From: Rickettsiaceae bacterium
GTDB taxonomy: Bacteria > Pseudomonadota > Alphaproteobacteria > Rickettsiales > Rickettsiaceae
Length of the DNA: 35,164 nucleotides
Reading direction: 5' to 3'
Assembly (NCBI GenBank): GCA_028372485.1
Contig: JAOMYS010000001.1
Span: 1 to 35,164, forward strand
The position numbers and the translations under genes were made by a program. Shown one piece after another: positions 1 through 8,522 of the stretch. Position 1 is the stretch's first letter, and every line of letters starts with the position of its first letter. Below the pieces are notes generated by a model that did not search any database, was not told the DNA's origin, and was given only the letters and a program-made list of their open reading frames with translations.

Positions 1-6
1 GATTAT

Positions 7-489
7 ATGTTTGATACTATATGCGATGATTATAGTGCATTTTTCAAGCATTACAAAAACCAGATAGAACAACTGAAACAACCTAAAAACACCGATAGAT
101 ATTTATTTATATGTAATTCAATTTATGAATTGGTGGTTTTAGAGATATCTAAAAAGTGCTTGTATTTTCAGCCCCTGATATTTAATCCAGATATAGCCCT
201 AGAATGTGGTTTAACTCCTCTTACAGCCCCTAATATAAGAATTAACAATAATAACCTATATCGTAGCTGCAAAAACTATATCAATGTCCTTATTCTGCCA
301 AGTGGAACGCAAGACAATATCCAGATAATGGATTTATCACCAAGGCTAGATTGTTATCAAGCACTTACTGATAACAGTATAGACGAGGCAAGCTATTACT
401 TCAAAGATGAAGAATATTTTAAGTCAGTAGTAGGACAGGAGCTAACGGATAAAGTCACCTTTGCAATTTCTAACGAGGAAAACAATTAA
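7..489 (+). CDS. hypothetical protein
   Basis: I do not recognise this 160-residue protein. It is acidic to neutral, has no obvious signal peptide or long hydrophobic segment, and looks cytoplasmic. No stop codon precedes the ATG in the six bases left of it, so the gene may extend beyond the window. It ends two bases before the first ATG of the methyltransferase gene, so the two are probably co-transcribed, and the shared hairpin terminator downstream supports this. Base composition matches its neighbours. Its position beside a DNA methyltransferase on a conjugative element would fit a maintenance or anti-restriction role, but nothing in the protein itself shows that. Confidence 0.6.
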   Translation: MFDTICDDYSAFFKHYKNQIEQLKQPKNTDRYLFICNSIYELVVLEISKKCLYFQPLIFNPDIALECGLTPLTAPNIRINNNNLYRSCKNYINVLILPSGTQDNIQIMDLSPRLDCYQALTDNSIDEASYYFKDEEYFKSVVGQELTDKVTFAISNEENN

Positions 490-491
490 AT

Positions 492-1550
492 ATGAAAAAT
501 AATAAAATAATTATAAAAAACGGAGATGTTAAATCTATGGAAAATAAAAAACTATCAAAGGTAGCCAGTCAAAGGGTAGAAAAAAATCTAAAAGTTCTAA
601 AACTATTGAAGGAAAATAATATCAATATGAGCTTAGAAGAAAAAAGAATAATCTTAGATGAGTACACTGGATGGGGAGGGCTGCGTGATGCGATCTATAC
701 TCTTTCCGTATACAAGCAACTTAAATCTTACCTCAGCGATGATAGAATCAATGATTTAAAGAAAACAACTAGAAGTGCATACTATACCCCAGAACTTTTA
801 GTAAAGTTTATTTGGTCAACTCTTGGCGTTATAGGCTTTAAGGGAGGAAAAATACTAGAGCCAGCGGTGGGTCATGGTGTTTTTGTTAAAAACATACCTC
901 AATCAATATCAAATAATTCTACAATTGATGCTGTAGAAATGGACTTGCTAACTTGCCGTATTTTAATCCAAAAACATCCAAAGATAAAATTAACGGCAAC
1001 TTGTTTTGAAAATATATATTTCAATCAAGAAAAATATGATCTGATTGTAGCTAACCCTCCCTATAGCAGCCAAATAGTAGAAGATATTTATTATAAGGAT
1101 TTATCACATCTAGCAATTCATCATTTCTTTGTAGCAAAGTGTGCAAGGCTTTTAAAAGATAACGGAATTATAGCAATGGTACTGCCTCTTTTCTTTTTAG
1201 ACAATACAAGAGACCATGCACGAGACATCATAAGCAAGGACGGAGTAAATATGCTTATGGCATATCGCTTGCCTGATAATATTTTCGCAAATGCTAAAAT
1301 ATCAGTAGATATCGTATTCTTAACCAAGGCTAAAACTAATATCCCATGGACAAAAAGCAAAAGCTGTAAAATTGGAAATCATAGAAAGCCTATGAATGAA
1401 TATTTTATTAATAATCCAGATAATACCCTAGGAAAGCTTGAAGTAGTACCCATGTACAACCGAAAAGGTATCACTTGCACAAGCAACGACAACTTGCGAG
1501 ATCAATTAAAAGAGGTGTATTTAAATCTTAAAGATAAATCCCGCAAGTAA
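492..1550 (+). CDS. N-6 adenine-type DNA methyltransferase, stand-alone domain
   Basis: Predicted to methylate adenine in DNA using S-adenosylmethionine. Residues 57-63 read EYTGWGG, a signature of the large methylase-helicase proteins of plasmids and phages. Residues 122-131 (LEPAVGHGVF) match the SAM-binding motif I, and residues 188-191 are the catalytic NPPY. After the methylase core comes a tail with the EYFxxNP...LG pattern that in the large relatives leads into an SNF2-type helicase. Here the protein stops at 352 residues, so the helicase half is missing. An alternative start at 537 has a GGAG 11 bases upstream; the start at 492 has GAGGA 12 bases upstream. Likely role: self-methylation or anti-restriction during transfer (inference). 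Confidence 0.8.
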   Translation: MKNNKIIIKNGDVKSMENKKLSKVASQRVEKNLKVLKLLKENNINMSLEEKRIILDEYTGWGGLRDAIYTLSVYKQLKSYLSDDRINDLKKTTRSAYYTPELLVKFIWSTLGVIGFKGGKILEPAVGHGVFVKNIPQSISNNSTIDAVEMDLLTCRILIQKHPKIKLTATCFENIYFNQEKYDLIVANPPYSSQIVEDIYYKDLSHLAIHHFFVAKCARLLKDNGIIAMVLPLFFLDNTRDHARDIISKDGVNMLMAYRLPDNIFANAKISVDIVFLTKAKTNIPWTKSKSCKIGNHRKPMNEYFINNPDNTLGKLEVVPMYNRKGITCTSNDNLRDQLKEVYLNLKDKSRK

Positions 1551-1563
1551 CAATTAATTACAA

Positions 1564-1597
1564 ATGTAGGAATTTAGAGGCAAAAAAATTCCTACAT
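1564..1597. terminator. bidirectional hairpin terminator between convergent genes
   Basis: A perfect 12-bp inverted repeat (atgtaggaattt, then aaattcctacat) encloses a 10-base loop. The right side is followed by a moderately T-rich stretch on the plus strand, and the loop end contributes A/T runs to the minus strand. It lies in the 70-bp gap between the convergent methyltransferase and 94-residue genes, the usual place for a shared terminator. The T-tract is interrupted, so efficiency is uncertain. Confidence 0.7.
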
Positions 1598-1620
1598 CTT
1601 CTTATTCAACAAAGTTTGAG

Positions 1621-1905
1621 TTAGTTAATCAAACCCTTGTCAAATTCTTTGCCAAGTTCTATGAACTCGTTAGTCTGATCTGTATTCTCATCCATGATAC
1701 GAAATAGGGCAGACATAATATCAGCGATTTCATCACGAATTTCATTTGTCATGGGAGCATGTGCAATATCTATTAAATGTTGGGTATCTTTGTTTAAATC
1801 ATCTTTTATAAGAAAATCTACATATTTGAAATATGTTTCAGCCATCGGATGCTCGGCAAATGTCTTATAATTACAAGTAGCTTTTTTTGTTATATCTAGT
1901 TCCAT
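1621..1905 (-). CDS. hypothetical small acidic protein
   Basis: An unrecognised 94-residue acidic protein with no membrane segment or signal peptide; predicted mostly helical. An AGGAG Shine-Dalgarno sequence lies about 8 bases before the ATG, which makes the start secure. It is the last gene of a minus-strand accessory row that begins with the Ti-type traD at 3386, and ends facing the bidirectional hairpin. Several Met, Asp and Glu residues recur in its C-terminal half, but I see no catalytic motif. Function unknown. Confidence 0.65.
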   Translation of the reverse strand: MELDITKKATCNYKTFAEHPMAETYFKYVDFLIKDDLNKDTQHLIDIAHAPMTNEIRDEIADIMSALFRIMDENTDQTNEFIELGKEFDKGLIN

Positions 1906-1926
1906 ATTGTTTTCTCCTTTAGTGAT

Positions 1927-2373
1927 TTATGAAGTTAATAATGATTTAGGTACGTGTTGTAATTTAGGAATATTATGCTCCTCTATTAGAACTCTATAAT
2001 TGCTTTGCATTGGAACAATTACTTCTGTGTATTTAAAATGCCCATTACTGTCATACACTTCACAACACATGTAATTATCCTTAAATTCAAACTTTTCAAA
2101 TTTATATTTAAGACCCGATAGAAACTCTAAACATTCCTCTTTACCTACTTTGAATTTATATCTTTTATGGCGGGTGAGAAGCATAACTGCTACAGCAAAA
2201 ATACTAGAATTAGAGGCAAAGTGACCAATAAATGTTCCATAAGTAGCAATATCTAAAATAACCAGGGCAATAACGATAGCGCATACAATATTTAAATGCA
2301 GATACCTACATAAAAAGATAGATAATTGATTGTTAAAATTTTTCAAAAAATTGCATAATTCTGTAGCCTTCAT
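1927..2373 (-). CDS. hypothetical inner-membrane protein
   Basis: Unrecognised 148-residue protein. Residues about 25-70 contain two closely spaced hydrophobic segments (around NIVCAIVIALVILDIATYG and SSIFAVAVMLL), followed by a soluble C-terminal domain of about 75 residues rich in Lys, Glu and aromatic residues. This suggests a hairpin membrane anchor with a cytoplasmic domain. The gene lies 21 bp from its upstream neighbour and shows no clear ribosome-binding site. Nothing in the sequence gives a function. Confidence 0.6.
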   Translation of the reverse strand: MKATELCNFLKNFNNQLSIFLCRYLHLNIVCAIVIALVILDIATYGTFIGHFASNSSIFAVAVMLLTRHKRYKFKVGKEECLEFLSGLKYKFEKFEFKDNYMCCEVYDSNGHFKYTEVIVPMQSNYRVLIEEHNIPKLQHVPKSLLTS

Positions 2374-2394
2374 ATAATTTGTTATTACATTACT

Positions 2395-2619
2395 TTATAA
2401 AATTGCTGAGTAACTTTTATATCCTCTAGATGTTCTGATCTTTGTGATTTTATTTAAAGTGTTTTCAACTTCTTTATCATTATCACAAAAAATATATTTA
2501 TATCCACCTCTATTTGAGTCAAAAGTACCCCAGCTACACACTACTGTAACACCACCAAAGAAATTATTCTGTAAGTGGATGTGATAAAATCTTTCATCTT
2601 TTTTAAAGCATAATTGCAT
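2395..2619 (-). CDS. small WGR-domain protein
   Basis: A 74-residue protein that consists of little more than a WGR-like fold. It starts with paired strands (FYHIHLQ), has the central Trp-Gly motif as SWGTFDSNRGG (Thr replaces the usual Arg), then a helical segment with several Lys, and ends with GYKSY, matching the conserved GY end of the domain. WGR domains occur in PARPs, in MolR-type regulators and as short proteins on mobile elements, where nucleic-acid binding is presumed. The match is by eye. No clear ribosome-binding site precedes the ATG. Confidence 0.6.
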   Translation of the reverse strand: MQLCFKKDERFYHIHLQNNFFGGVTVVCSWGTFDSNRGGYKYIFCDNDKEVENTLNKITKIRTSRGYKSYSAIL

Positions 2620-2646
2620 TTGTCTATATTATGATTTAACAAAGGC

Positions 2647-2919
2647 TTAGGCTATGTTCTTAGTTAAATAATCACTAGCCTTAAAGCTCACTATCTGATT
2701 TTTAGCAAGTCTTGCTAGTGCAATATTATTTCTGTGATTTAGTCCATCTGGAAATAATGGCAATTTCTCAAAAGTACCCACGCCATCAATTTCTACTGAT
2801 TGCCCAGCATTGAGTAATTCAGATAAGCAATCAGAAAACATATCAACAAAAGTTTCAGCGGTAGAAAAATCAATACCGTATCTACTAGCTGAATATTCTA
2901 TAAAATCTAGTTTGTTCAT
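2647..2919 (-). CDS. HU/IHF-family DNA-binding protein
   Basis: A 90-residue nucleoid-type protein. It has the N-terminal helical pair (start MNKLDFIEY), the conserved turn as VEIDGVGTFEKLP in place of the usual RGFGSF, a divergent beta-arm region, and a C-terminal FKASDYLTKNIA resembling FKPSKELK in HU. The ATG at 2919 is preceded by GAGGAGG at 7 bases, so it is preferred over a TTG two codons upstream. It follows the Ti-type traD stop codon by two bases. A DNA-bending protein next to oriT fits relaxosome assembly or element maintenance (inference). The arm lacks the usual dense Arg/Lys pattern, so binding may differ from HU. Confidence 0.75.
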   Translation of the reverse strand: MNKLDFIEYSASRYGIDFSTAETFVDMFSDCLSELLNAGQSVEIDGVGTFEKLPLFPDGLNHRNNIALARLAKNQIVSFKASDYLTKNIA

Positions 2920-2921
2920 AA

Positions 2922-3386
2922 TCAAACCTCCTCTTCTAAAACTTCCAAATCATGCTTACATTCAGATACGCAAGTTTTTAGCTCTTCCATATCTTTTACA
3001 TTGCCACACCATTCTTTGCGGAACTTATTAAATCTAAGACCCAGTGATCTAATAGTATCACGTACTTCTTTTATAGGTTCAGAAGCAAAAGATAAAATAA
3101 CTGGCTTAGTATCTTGTTTTTCTTTATTAAAAGCACTATTGCCTTTTATGCTCCAAGCACTTCTTATTGAATCATTGTTCTTTAATTCATCGCTTAAAGA
3201 AAGCAATGCCCCATATAAAGTATTAGTAGGTAAATCATCAAGCCCAGCTTTAGTAACAAGCCCGCCTATTTCTATTAAATGACGAGTGCGAGCTTTACGC
3301 TCCTTTAGTTTTAATCTTGTTTCCTCTAATTGCATTCTAGCTTTCTTTTGCTCTAATCTCTTTTTCTGTTCTTCTATATTCTGCAT
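2922..3386 (-). CDS. traD: Ti-type conjugal transfer protein TraD
   Basis: The first 50 residues are a Glu/Lys/Arg-rich helix followed by RKARTRHLIEIGGLVTKAGL, the signature of the small TraD/TraC accessory proteins encoded next to Ti-plasmid traA. Those proteins are about 70 residues; this one has 154, with an extra C-terminal region of about 90 residues that I cannot assign. It is transcribed divergently from the relaxase gene, exactly as traCDG and traA flank oriT on Ti plasmids, so a relaxosome role at oriT is inferred. It is unrelated to the F-type TraD coupling protein encoded at 9526-11622. No Shine-Dalgarno sequence is visible. Confidence 0.75.
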   Translation of the reverse strand: MQNIEEQKKRLEQKKARMQLEETRLKLKERKARTRHLIEIGGLVTKAGLDDLPTNTLYGALLSLSDELKNNDSIRSAWSIKGNSAFNKEKQDTKPVILSFASEPIKEVRDTIRSLGLRFNKFRKEWCGNVKDMEELKTCVSECKHDLEVLEEEV

Positions 3387-3658
3387 AATGTAATCTGGTT
3401 GTTTAAATATTAGTTATTTTAAAATTCCATCTTAGCATAAAAACTAAATTCCCGTTGCCTACCACACCAATCTAATAACTAAGTTACTTGTGCCTAACAT
3501 TTATACATTACATCATTTTCCTTGTGGTGTAAACAAAGTTATAACACTCTTTCGTCAGAAAAGTGGTATACGCAACATGTGTTATGAATAACACTTGCTT
3601 TTAAGGGGAATTTAAAATAAAGTATAAGTAAATACAAATATAGATTTTAAAAACAATA
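3387..3658. other. candidate origin of transfer (oriT) and divergent promoters
   Basis: This 272-bp gap separates the divergent Ti-type traD and traA genes, the position of oriT on Ti-like plasmids. It holds a hairpin at 3572-3598: GCAA, a 3-base bulge, GTGTTAT, a 2-base loop, ATAACAC, TTGC. ATAACACT occurs at 3541-3548 and again at 3588-3595. The palindrome GTTATAAC lies at 3538-3545, and AAATTCCC (3446-3453) mirrors GGGAATTT (3606-3613). I cannot place the nick site. The region must also hold promoters for both genes, but no consensus pair stands out. Confidence 0.5.
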
Positions 3659-6600
3659 ATGGCAATAGCATTCGCAAGACCAGAATATGTAGGAAGAAGC
3701 AACAACAAGAATGCTTGCTGTAAAAGTTCATACAACTCAAGAAGTAAGATAGTTTACGAAAGAGCTGGTAAGGTTTTTAATTTTACAAACCATGGTGGCA
3801 ATGCCTACCACGAGATGTTACTTCCTGAATATGTAGATAAGAAATTTAAAAACGCAGAAGGGTTTTCAAATGAAGTAGAGCGGGCTGAAAAGCGAAAAGA
3901 TAGTCAATTATATGTTGAATGGCTACTTGCTCTTCCGAAAGAAAAAGAAATAACCCTAGAGATGAAAAAGGAAATCATCAAAGAGTTCATAGAAAGAAAG
4001 GGGTGGATAAAAGAAGGTCTTGGAGTGCAAATTGATATCCATGAGCCACATGATGGTGAGAAGAATTGGCATGCTCATTTACTGGTTACTACAAGAAGAT
4101 TTAAAAAAGACGGTTCGGGGCTAGAGGATAAAAAGGCTGTGGATTTACAACCAGAAATAAAATATGGAAAAGTGCAAAAAACCGCCGAGATAGATAATCA
4201 TAAATTCTATGAAAACGTTTTAAATGACAAGTTCAAAGCTTGGGGTTTAGATTTAAGAGCTGACTTACCTGGAGAGATAACTCAGGAGCATGTCGGTCCT
4301 GTAAGAATGCGTAGTATATTCAACGAAGCAGTTCAACGAAACGAAGAGCGCAAGGAAGCAGAGATAGAGCTTTTAAACTCTGGGGCTAGAGTTCTAGAGA
4401 AAGTAACGAAACATATGAGTGTTTTTACCAAAGGTGATCTTACTCGTGCTGTTAAATGTATTCCAGATAGCGAAGTAAAGGAGAGATTGGTCGAGGATGC
4501 TCTATCATCTAGCTCCATTATTCCTCTTGTTACAAATAGCAGTAATGGCAATGGTAAGATTAAATACTATACCACACGTCTTGTACGTGATGAGGAGCAG
4601 AAGATTCTACGCCTTAGTAGCTATGTTGCTAATTTAGATAATGTCATCTTTGGCGGAGAGAAAATAATCCAAGTGGCAAATACTCTAATCAATGATGCAA
4701 AAGATTCGCTTACAGATGAGCAGCACAAAGCATTGAGTGGTATATTACTTGGCAAGTCAGGACTCCGTGTCCTTCGTGGTCGTGCTGGAACTGGTAAGTC
4801 CTATGTACTAGGAAAGGCAAACTCTATAGCAAGTAATTCTGGTATCAACGTAATAGGACTTGCTCCTACCCATAAGGCAAAGCTAGAGCTTGGAAATAAA
4901 GGCTATGAGAACATCGATACCGTAAAGGGGATGTTATTTAAGCTAGCAAATAGCCGTTTTGACCTGCCTAAACATAGCCTCATTGTTGTAGATGAAGCTG
5001 GAATGGTAGGTAATGATGATTACAAGGAGCTGCTCAGAGTGGCAGCCACCCGCAAATGTAATGTTATCTTAGCGGGAGATGAGAGACAACTTGCCTCGAT
5101 TCAGCGTGGTGGGATGTTTGAAGTGTTTGCCAAGAGCTATGGCAGCAGCTCTATACTTGATATCAAAAGGCAAGATAGCGAGTGGGGCAAAGCAGTTGCT
5201 ATGGCATTCTCAAAAGGAGAGGTTGCTACTGGATTATCAATACTTGATACAGATAACCGTATCAAGTGGGATGAGGATGCTAGTAGCTCCATGCATGAAT
5301 TGCTCCATGATTGGAGCGTCAGTGAGTTTGGGGTGCGTGATAGGCTGATTCTAGCTGTTAGAAATAAAGATGTTGCAGCACTTAATCATGGCGCACGTGA
5401 GCATTTTAAATTAGAAGGTAAGCTTACAGGGGAAGAGTTCTCAGTTGATGGTAATCACTATATGAAAGGTGATAGAGTTCTAATTACTAAAACCAACAAG
5501 AAGCTTGGCTTAACTAATGGTGACCTTGCTGAAATATCCCATGCATCTCAAGATAAGTTTACACTAAGATTTAGATATGACAAATTTAATGTAGATAATG
5601 ATAAATACGTATCATTTGACCCAGGCGAATATAGAGGATTTAGACATGGATATGCAACAACTGTATTTAAAGCCCAAGGGGCAAGTATACCTGATGTCTA
5701 TGTATATCACGATGGGTTCTCCACTCTTAGAAATAGTTATGTATCCTTATCACGTCATGTAGAGCAGCTTCGTCTCTACGTGAACAAAAGCTCTACAGGT
5801 GATATGTCAATATTAACTCGTCAGCTTGCCAATGACTTTGAAAATGGTAGTAGCCTAAGGTACATGAGTGTAGACGAGCAAAGGGAAGCGTTAGAGGATA
5901 AAGAGATCAGAGAAAACTTTGGAAGGTTAGATAGAATGCTTATCGGCACTTATGATTTCCTGCAGAAAAACATAACTAAGTTTAAAGACAAATACATACC
6001 ATCTTCTGATTATTATAACTATAAAGAGCCAAAACAAAAATACGAGGCAGTAAACAAGGTAATAGACAGAACTTATGATGATATAGAGCATCAAAACCAA
6101 GCTATTATAGAAGAAAAGCTAGTAGTTGGCGGAAATACTATAGCTTCGACTCAAGTTACGCCTTTAAATATTCGAGGCGACAACAACTTACAAGATAACA
6201 ATACTCTAGAGGTTCAAAACCATCAGCAGGGAAATAACGATGTGAGTATAGCTAAATCAACTTCTAGCCTAGGTTCTGCATATAATAATTCCAACACCAA
6301 TATCAACACCAGTACAAACCCTCATGCTGGCAATAACTCCAACCAAGCTGTTGATACTAGCAAACCCCGCTTATCAGCAAAAAGCAGATTCTATGCAAAT
6401 GTAGATAGAATAAGAGCCCAAAAGCAACACGAGGCTCAAAAAGAAGAATGGGGCAGGGAGTATAACCAACTGAAATCTGAGCTAAGATTTAAGGCGGAGG
6501 CGATAACAAGAGATCTCCTCGGCGATCCAAACAAACGTCTATCAAATGGTAGAGAACTCCGCTACGGCGATCATGGTAAGCTTGCGGTTTGTATATCAGG

Positions 6601-8491
6601 GGAAAAAGCTGGTACTTGGCATGATTTCGGGAGAGGAGAGGGCGGTGATCTATTCCATTTGGTACAAGAAACCAGAAAAACATCCTTTAAGGAGGCTGCT
6701 GATTATTTAAGAAGCAGCGTAGGCATGAGTAACTCCTCAAGCTTCAAGCCTAACTTACAATTAGTACATGATCATGCAAATAGCGATTCTACCAAAGAAT
6801 ATATACAAGAAAAGGAAGCTAAAATAAGATATGCCAATAAACTCTATGATAAATCCAAGCCCGTTAGTGAGCGTTCAATAGCAAGTAACTATTTAAAGGA
6901 TCATAGATCTATTACTTGCAAGCTATCATCAGATATAAAAACTACTGGAATATATGATCAAAGCAAAAAGGAATATTTACCAGCTCTGATTGCATACGCA
7001 AGAAACAAGGAAGGCGATATTACGGGAGGTCAGCACCTCCTTCTGGACAAAGAAACCAAGGGCAAGGCTGATATAGAAGTTCCCAAGAGATCATTCGACG
7101 TAATTAGTGGCTCATTCGTTGATCTTGGAAATACATATCCTAAAAGCAATGCAAATAATAATACGAAAAATAACGACCAACCAGCTCACAAATTACAGCA
7201 AAGCCAAATTACAATAATTGCAGAAGGGCTAGAGACTGGCTTGTCGGTAAAACAATCCTTGAGTGAGCATAGTAAAAAAGGTAAGAATACTACTAACACT
7301 AAGATGAAAATACTATGCTCGCTTGGTATTAGCAATATCAAGAATTACGAGCCTATACAGGGGCAAAAGATAATAATAGCTTCTGATAATGATGGCAAAG
7401 ACTCCATTACAAACAAAGCCATTCATGATGCTGCGTCCATCTTAAAAGAAAAAGGTGCGTTTGTAGAAATCGTAACACCAGAAAATCATGGTGACTTTAA
7501 CGATGTACTGGTGGACAAAGAAAATGGTGGTAGCAAAACGGTTGCCAATTCCTTCAGGGGTGCAATTGATAGGCATAGCTCTAAAACTTTACTCCAGTAT
7601 TTTGCCTCAAACGATCGGAGCTTCAAATTAAGTAAAGATGAGAAAACAAAAATTGAGTTTATTTCACAATTTAAAACCAACGAAGAGAAAATACTAAATG
7701 CCTATAGAAATGATTCAGCCAAGGGGAGGGAGGAGCTGAATAAGATAGTTAAACCTATTAAAATCGCTCATGATAATGTAATAGAGAACAAGAATATCAT
7801 AAATGAAATCAATATGTTCGGTGGTAATATTGATAAACTTAAATTGACCCTAGAACTAAGCCGTGAATATGATGATCCACATTTGGCACGTAGATCACTA
7901 GCAATGGATAAACATATATGGAGCATCAGAGAGAAATATCATCTTTTAGACCAGCTTAAAGAATTTAAAGAAGAAAAACAAAGTGCAAAAACTCCGAAAG
8001 AGGCAATGATTGCATTAATCAAGGAACAAGAGTTTTTAGCGGGGATGCACAGCGAAATAAATCCAAAAGATCACAGCAAGAGGATAATAAATAGCATCCA
8101 ACAAGCCCATGAGGATCAGCAATCAGGGGCGGTGGATAAATTATATGACGCTGCTCGTTATGCTCACAAAGAGAAAATAATATCACCTAATGACTTAACT
8201 AATCATTTTAAATCCAATAATCCTGTAGCTGATATTCATAATAATATTAATCGTATTTGCTACAAGCATCACTGCAAGATACTAACTGAGCATTATAACA
8301 AGATTAATAGAGGGGAGGTAATCAACCACCAAGGGTATAAGTTTGATTGCGTTGCTGGATATTTAGAGCATTGGAAAGATAATGTACATCATGATATGCT
8401 ACCAGTTAAACAAATGAACAAGCAGATAGAGAGAGTTCATGAGCAACAAAGAGATCGTGGCGATGATCATCATATATCATTGGACATGTAG
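3659..8491 (+). CDS. traA: Ti-type relaxase TraA: MobQ relaxase, helicase and Toprim region
   Basis: Nicks oriT and unwinds the transferred strand. Residues 1-200 form a MobA/MobL relaxase with candidate catalytic Tyr25 and the metal-binding motif HDGEKNWHAH (131-140). Residues 350-720 form an SF1 helicase: Walker A GRAGTGKS (374-381), DEAGM (445-449), AGDERQL (about 473) and a late KAQGAS...SLSRH block (about 671-705). A low-complexity Asn/Ser linker follows. About 945-1020 (WHDFGRGEGGDLFHLV) resembles the N-terminal region of plasmid primase-like proteins, without zinc-binding cysteines. A Toprim domain follows: EGLETG (about 1188), ASDNDG (about 1241), DFNDV (about 1279). The last 300 residues are helical and unassigned. 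At 1610 residues it is longer than Ti-plasmid TraA (about 1100), the difference being mostly the Toprim part. No Shine-Dalgarno is seen. Confidence 0.93.
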   Translation: MAIAFARPEYVGRSNNKNACCKSSYNSRSKIVYERAGKVFNFTNHGGNAYHEMLLPEYVDKKFKNAEGFSNEVERAEKRKDSQLYVEWLLALPKEKEITLEMKKEIIKEFIERKGWIKEGLGVQIDIHEPHDGEKNWHAHLLVTTRRFKKDGSGLEDKKAVDLQPEIKYGKVQKTAEIDNHKFYENVLNDKFKAWGLDLRADLPGEITQEHVGPVRMRSIFNEAVQRNEERKEAEIELLNSGARVLEKVTKHMSVFTKGDLTRAVKCIPDSEVKERLVEDALSSSSIIPLVTNSSNGNGKIKYYTTRLVRDEEQKILRLSSYVANLDNVIFGGEKIIQVANTLINDAKDSLTDEQHKALSGILLGKSGLRVLRGRAGTGKSYVLGKANSIASNSGINVIGLAPTHKAKLELGNKGYENIDTVKGMLFKLANSRFDLPKHSLIVVDEAGMVGNDDYKELLRVAATRKCNVILAGDERQLASIQRGGMFEVFAKSYGSSSILDIKRQDSEWGKAVAMAFSKGEVATGLSILDTDNRIKWDEDASSSMHELLHDWSVSEFGVRDRLILAVRNKDVAALNHGAREHFKLEGKLTGEEFSVDGNHYMKGDRVLITKTNKKLGLTNGDLAEISHASQDKFTLRFRYDKFNVDNDKYVSFDPGEYRGFRHGYATTVFKAQGASIPDVYVYHDGFSTLRNSYVSLSRHVEQLRLYVNKSSTGDMSILTRQLANDFENGSSLRYMSVDEQREALEDKEIRENFGRLDRMLIGTYDFLQKNITKFKDKYIPSSDYYNYKEPKQKYEAVNKVIDRTYDDIEHQNQAIIEEKLVVGGNTIASTQVTPLNIRGDNNLQDNNTLEVQNHQQGNNDVSIAKSTSSLGSAYNNSNTNINTSTNPHAGNNSNQAVDTSKPRLSAKSRFYANVDRIRAQKQHEAQKEEWGREYNQLKSELRFKAEAITRDLLGDPNKRLSNGRELRYGDHGKLAVCISGEKAGTWHDFGRGEGGDLFHLVQETRKTSFKEAADYLRSSVGMSNSSSFKPNLQLVHDHANSDSTKEYIQEKEAKIRYANKLYDKSKPVSERSIASNYLKDHRSITCKLSSDIKTTGIYDQSKKEYLPALIAYARNKEGDITGGQHLLLDKETKGKADIEVPKRSFDVISGSFVDLGNTYPKSNANNNTKNNDQPAHKLQQSQITIIAEGLETGLSVKQSLSEHSKKGKNTTNTKMKILCSLGISNIKNYEPIQGQKIIIASDNDGKDSITNKAIHDAASILKEKGAFVEIVTPENHGDFNDVLVDKENGGSKTVANSFRGAIDRHSSKTLLQYFASNDRSFKLSKDEKTKIEFISQFKTNEEKILNAYRNDSAKGREELNKIVKPIKIAHDNVIENKNIINEINMFGGNIDKLKLTLELSREYDDPHLARRSLAMDKHIWSIREKYHLLDQLKEFKEEKQSAKTPKEAMIALIKEQEFLAGMHSEINPKDHSKRIINSIQQAHEDQQSGAVDKLYDAARYAHKEKIISPNDLTNHFKSNNPVADIHNNINRICYKHHCKILTEHYNKINRGEVINHQGYKFDCVAGYLEHWKDNVHHDMLPVKQMNKQIERVHEQQRDRGDDHHISLDM

Positions 8492-8522
8492 AGGCGCAGA
8501 GGTAAGCGGAGTTACTGGCTAC

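Noticed and set aside
2919..2925. TTG start for the HU-like gene
   Set aside because: The ATG at 2919 has a GAGGAGG at the right distance.
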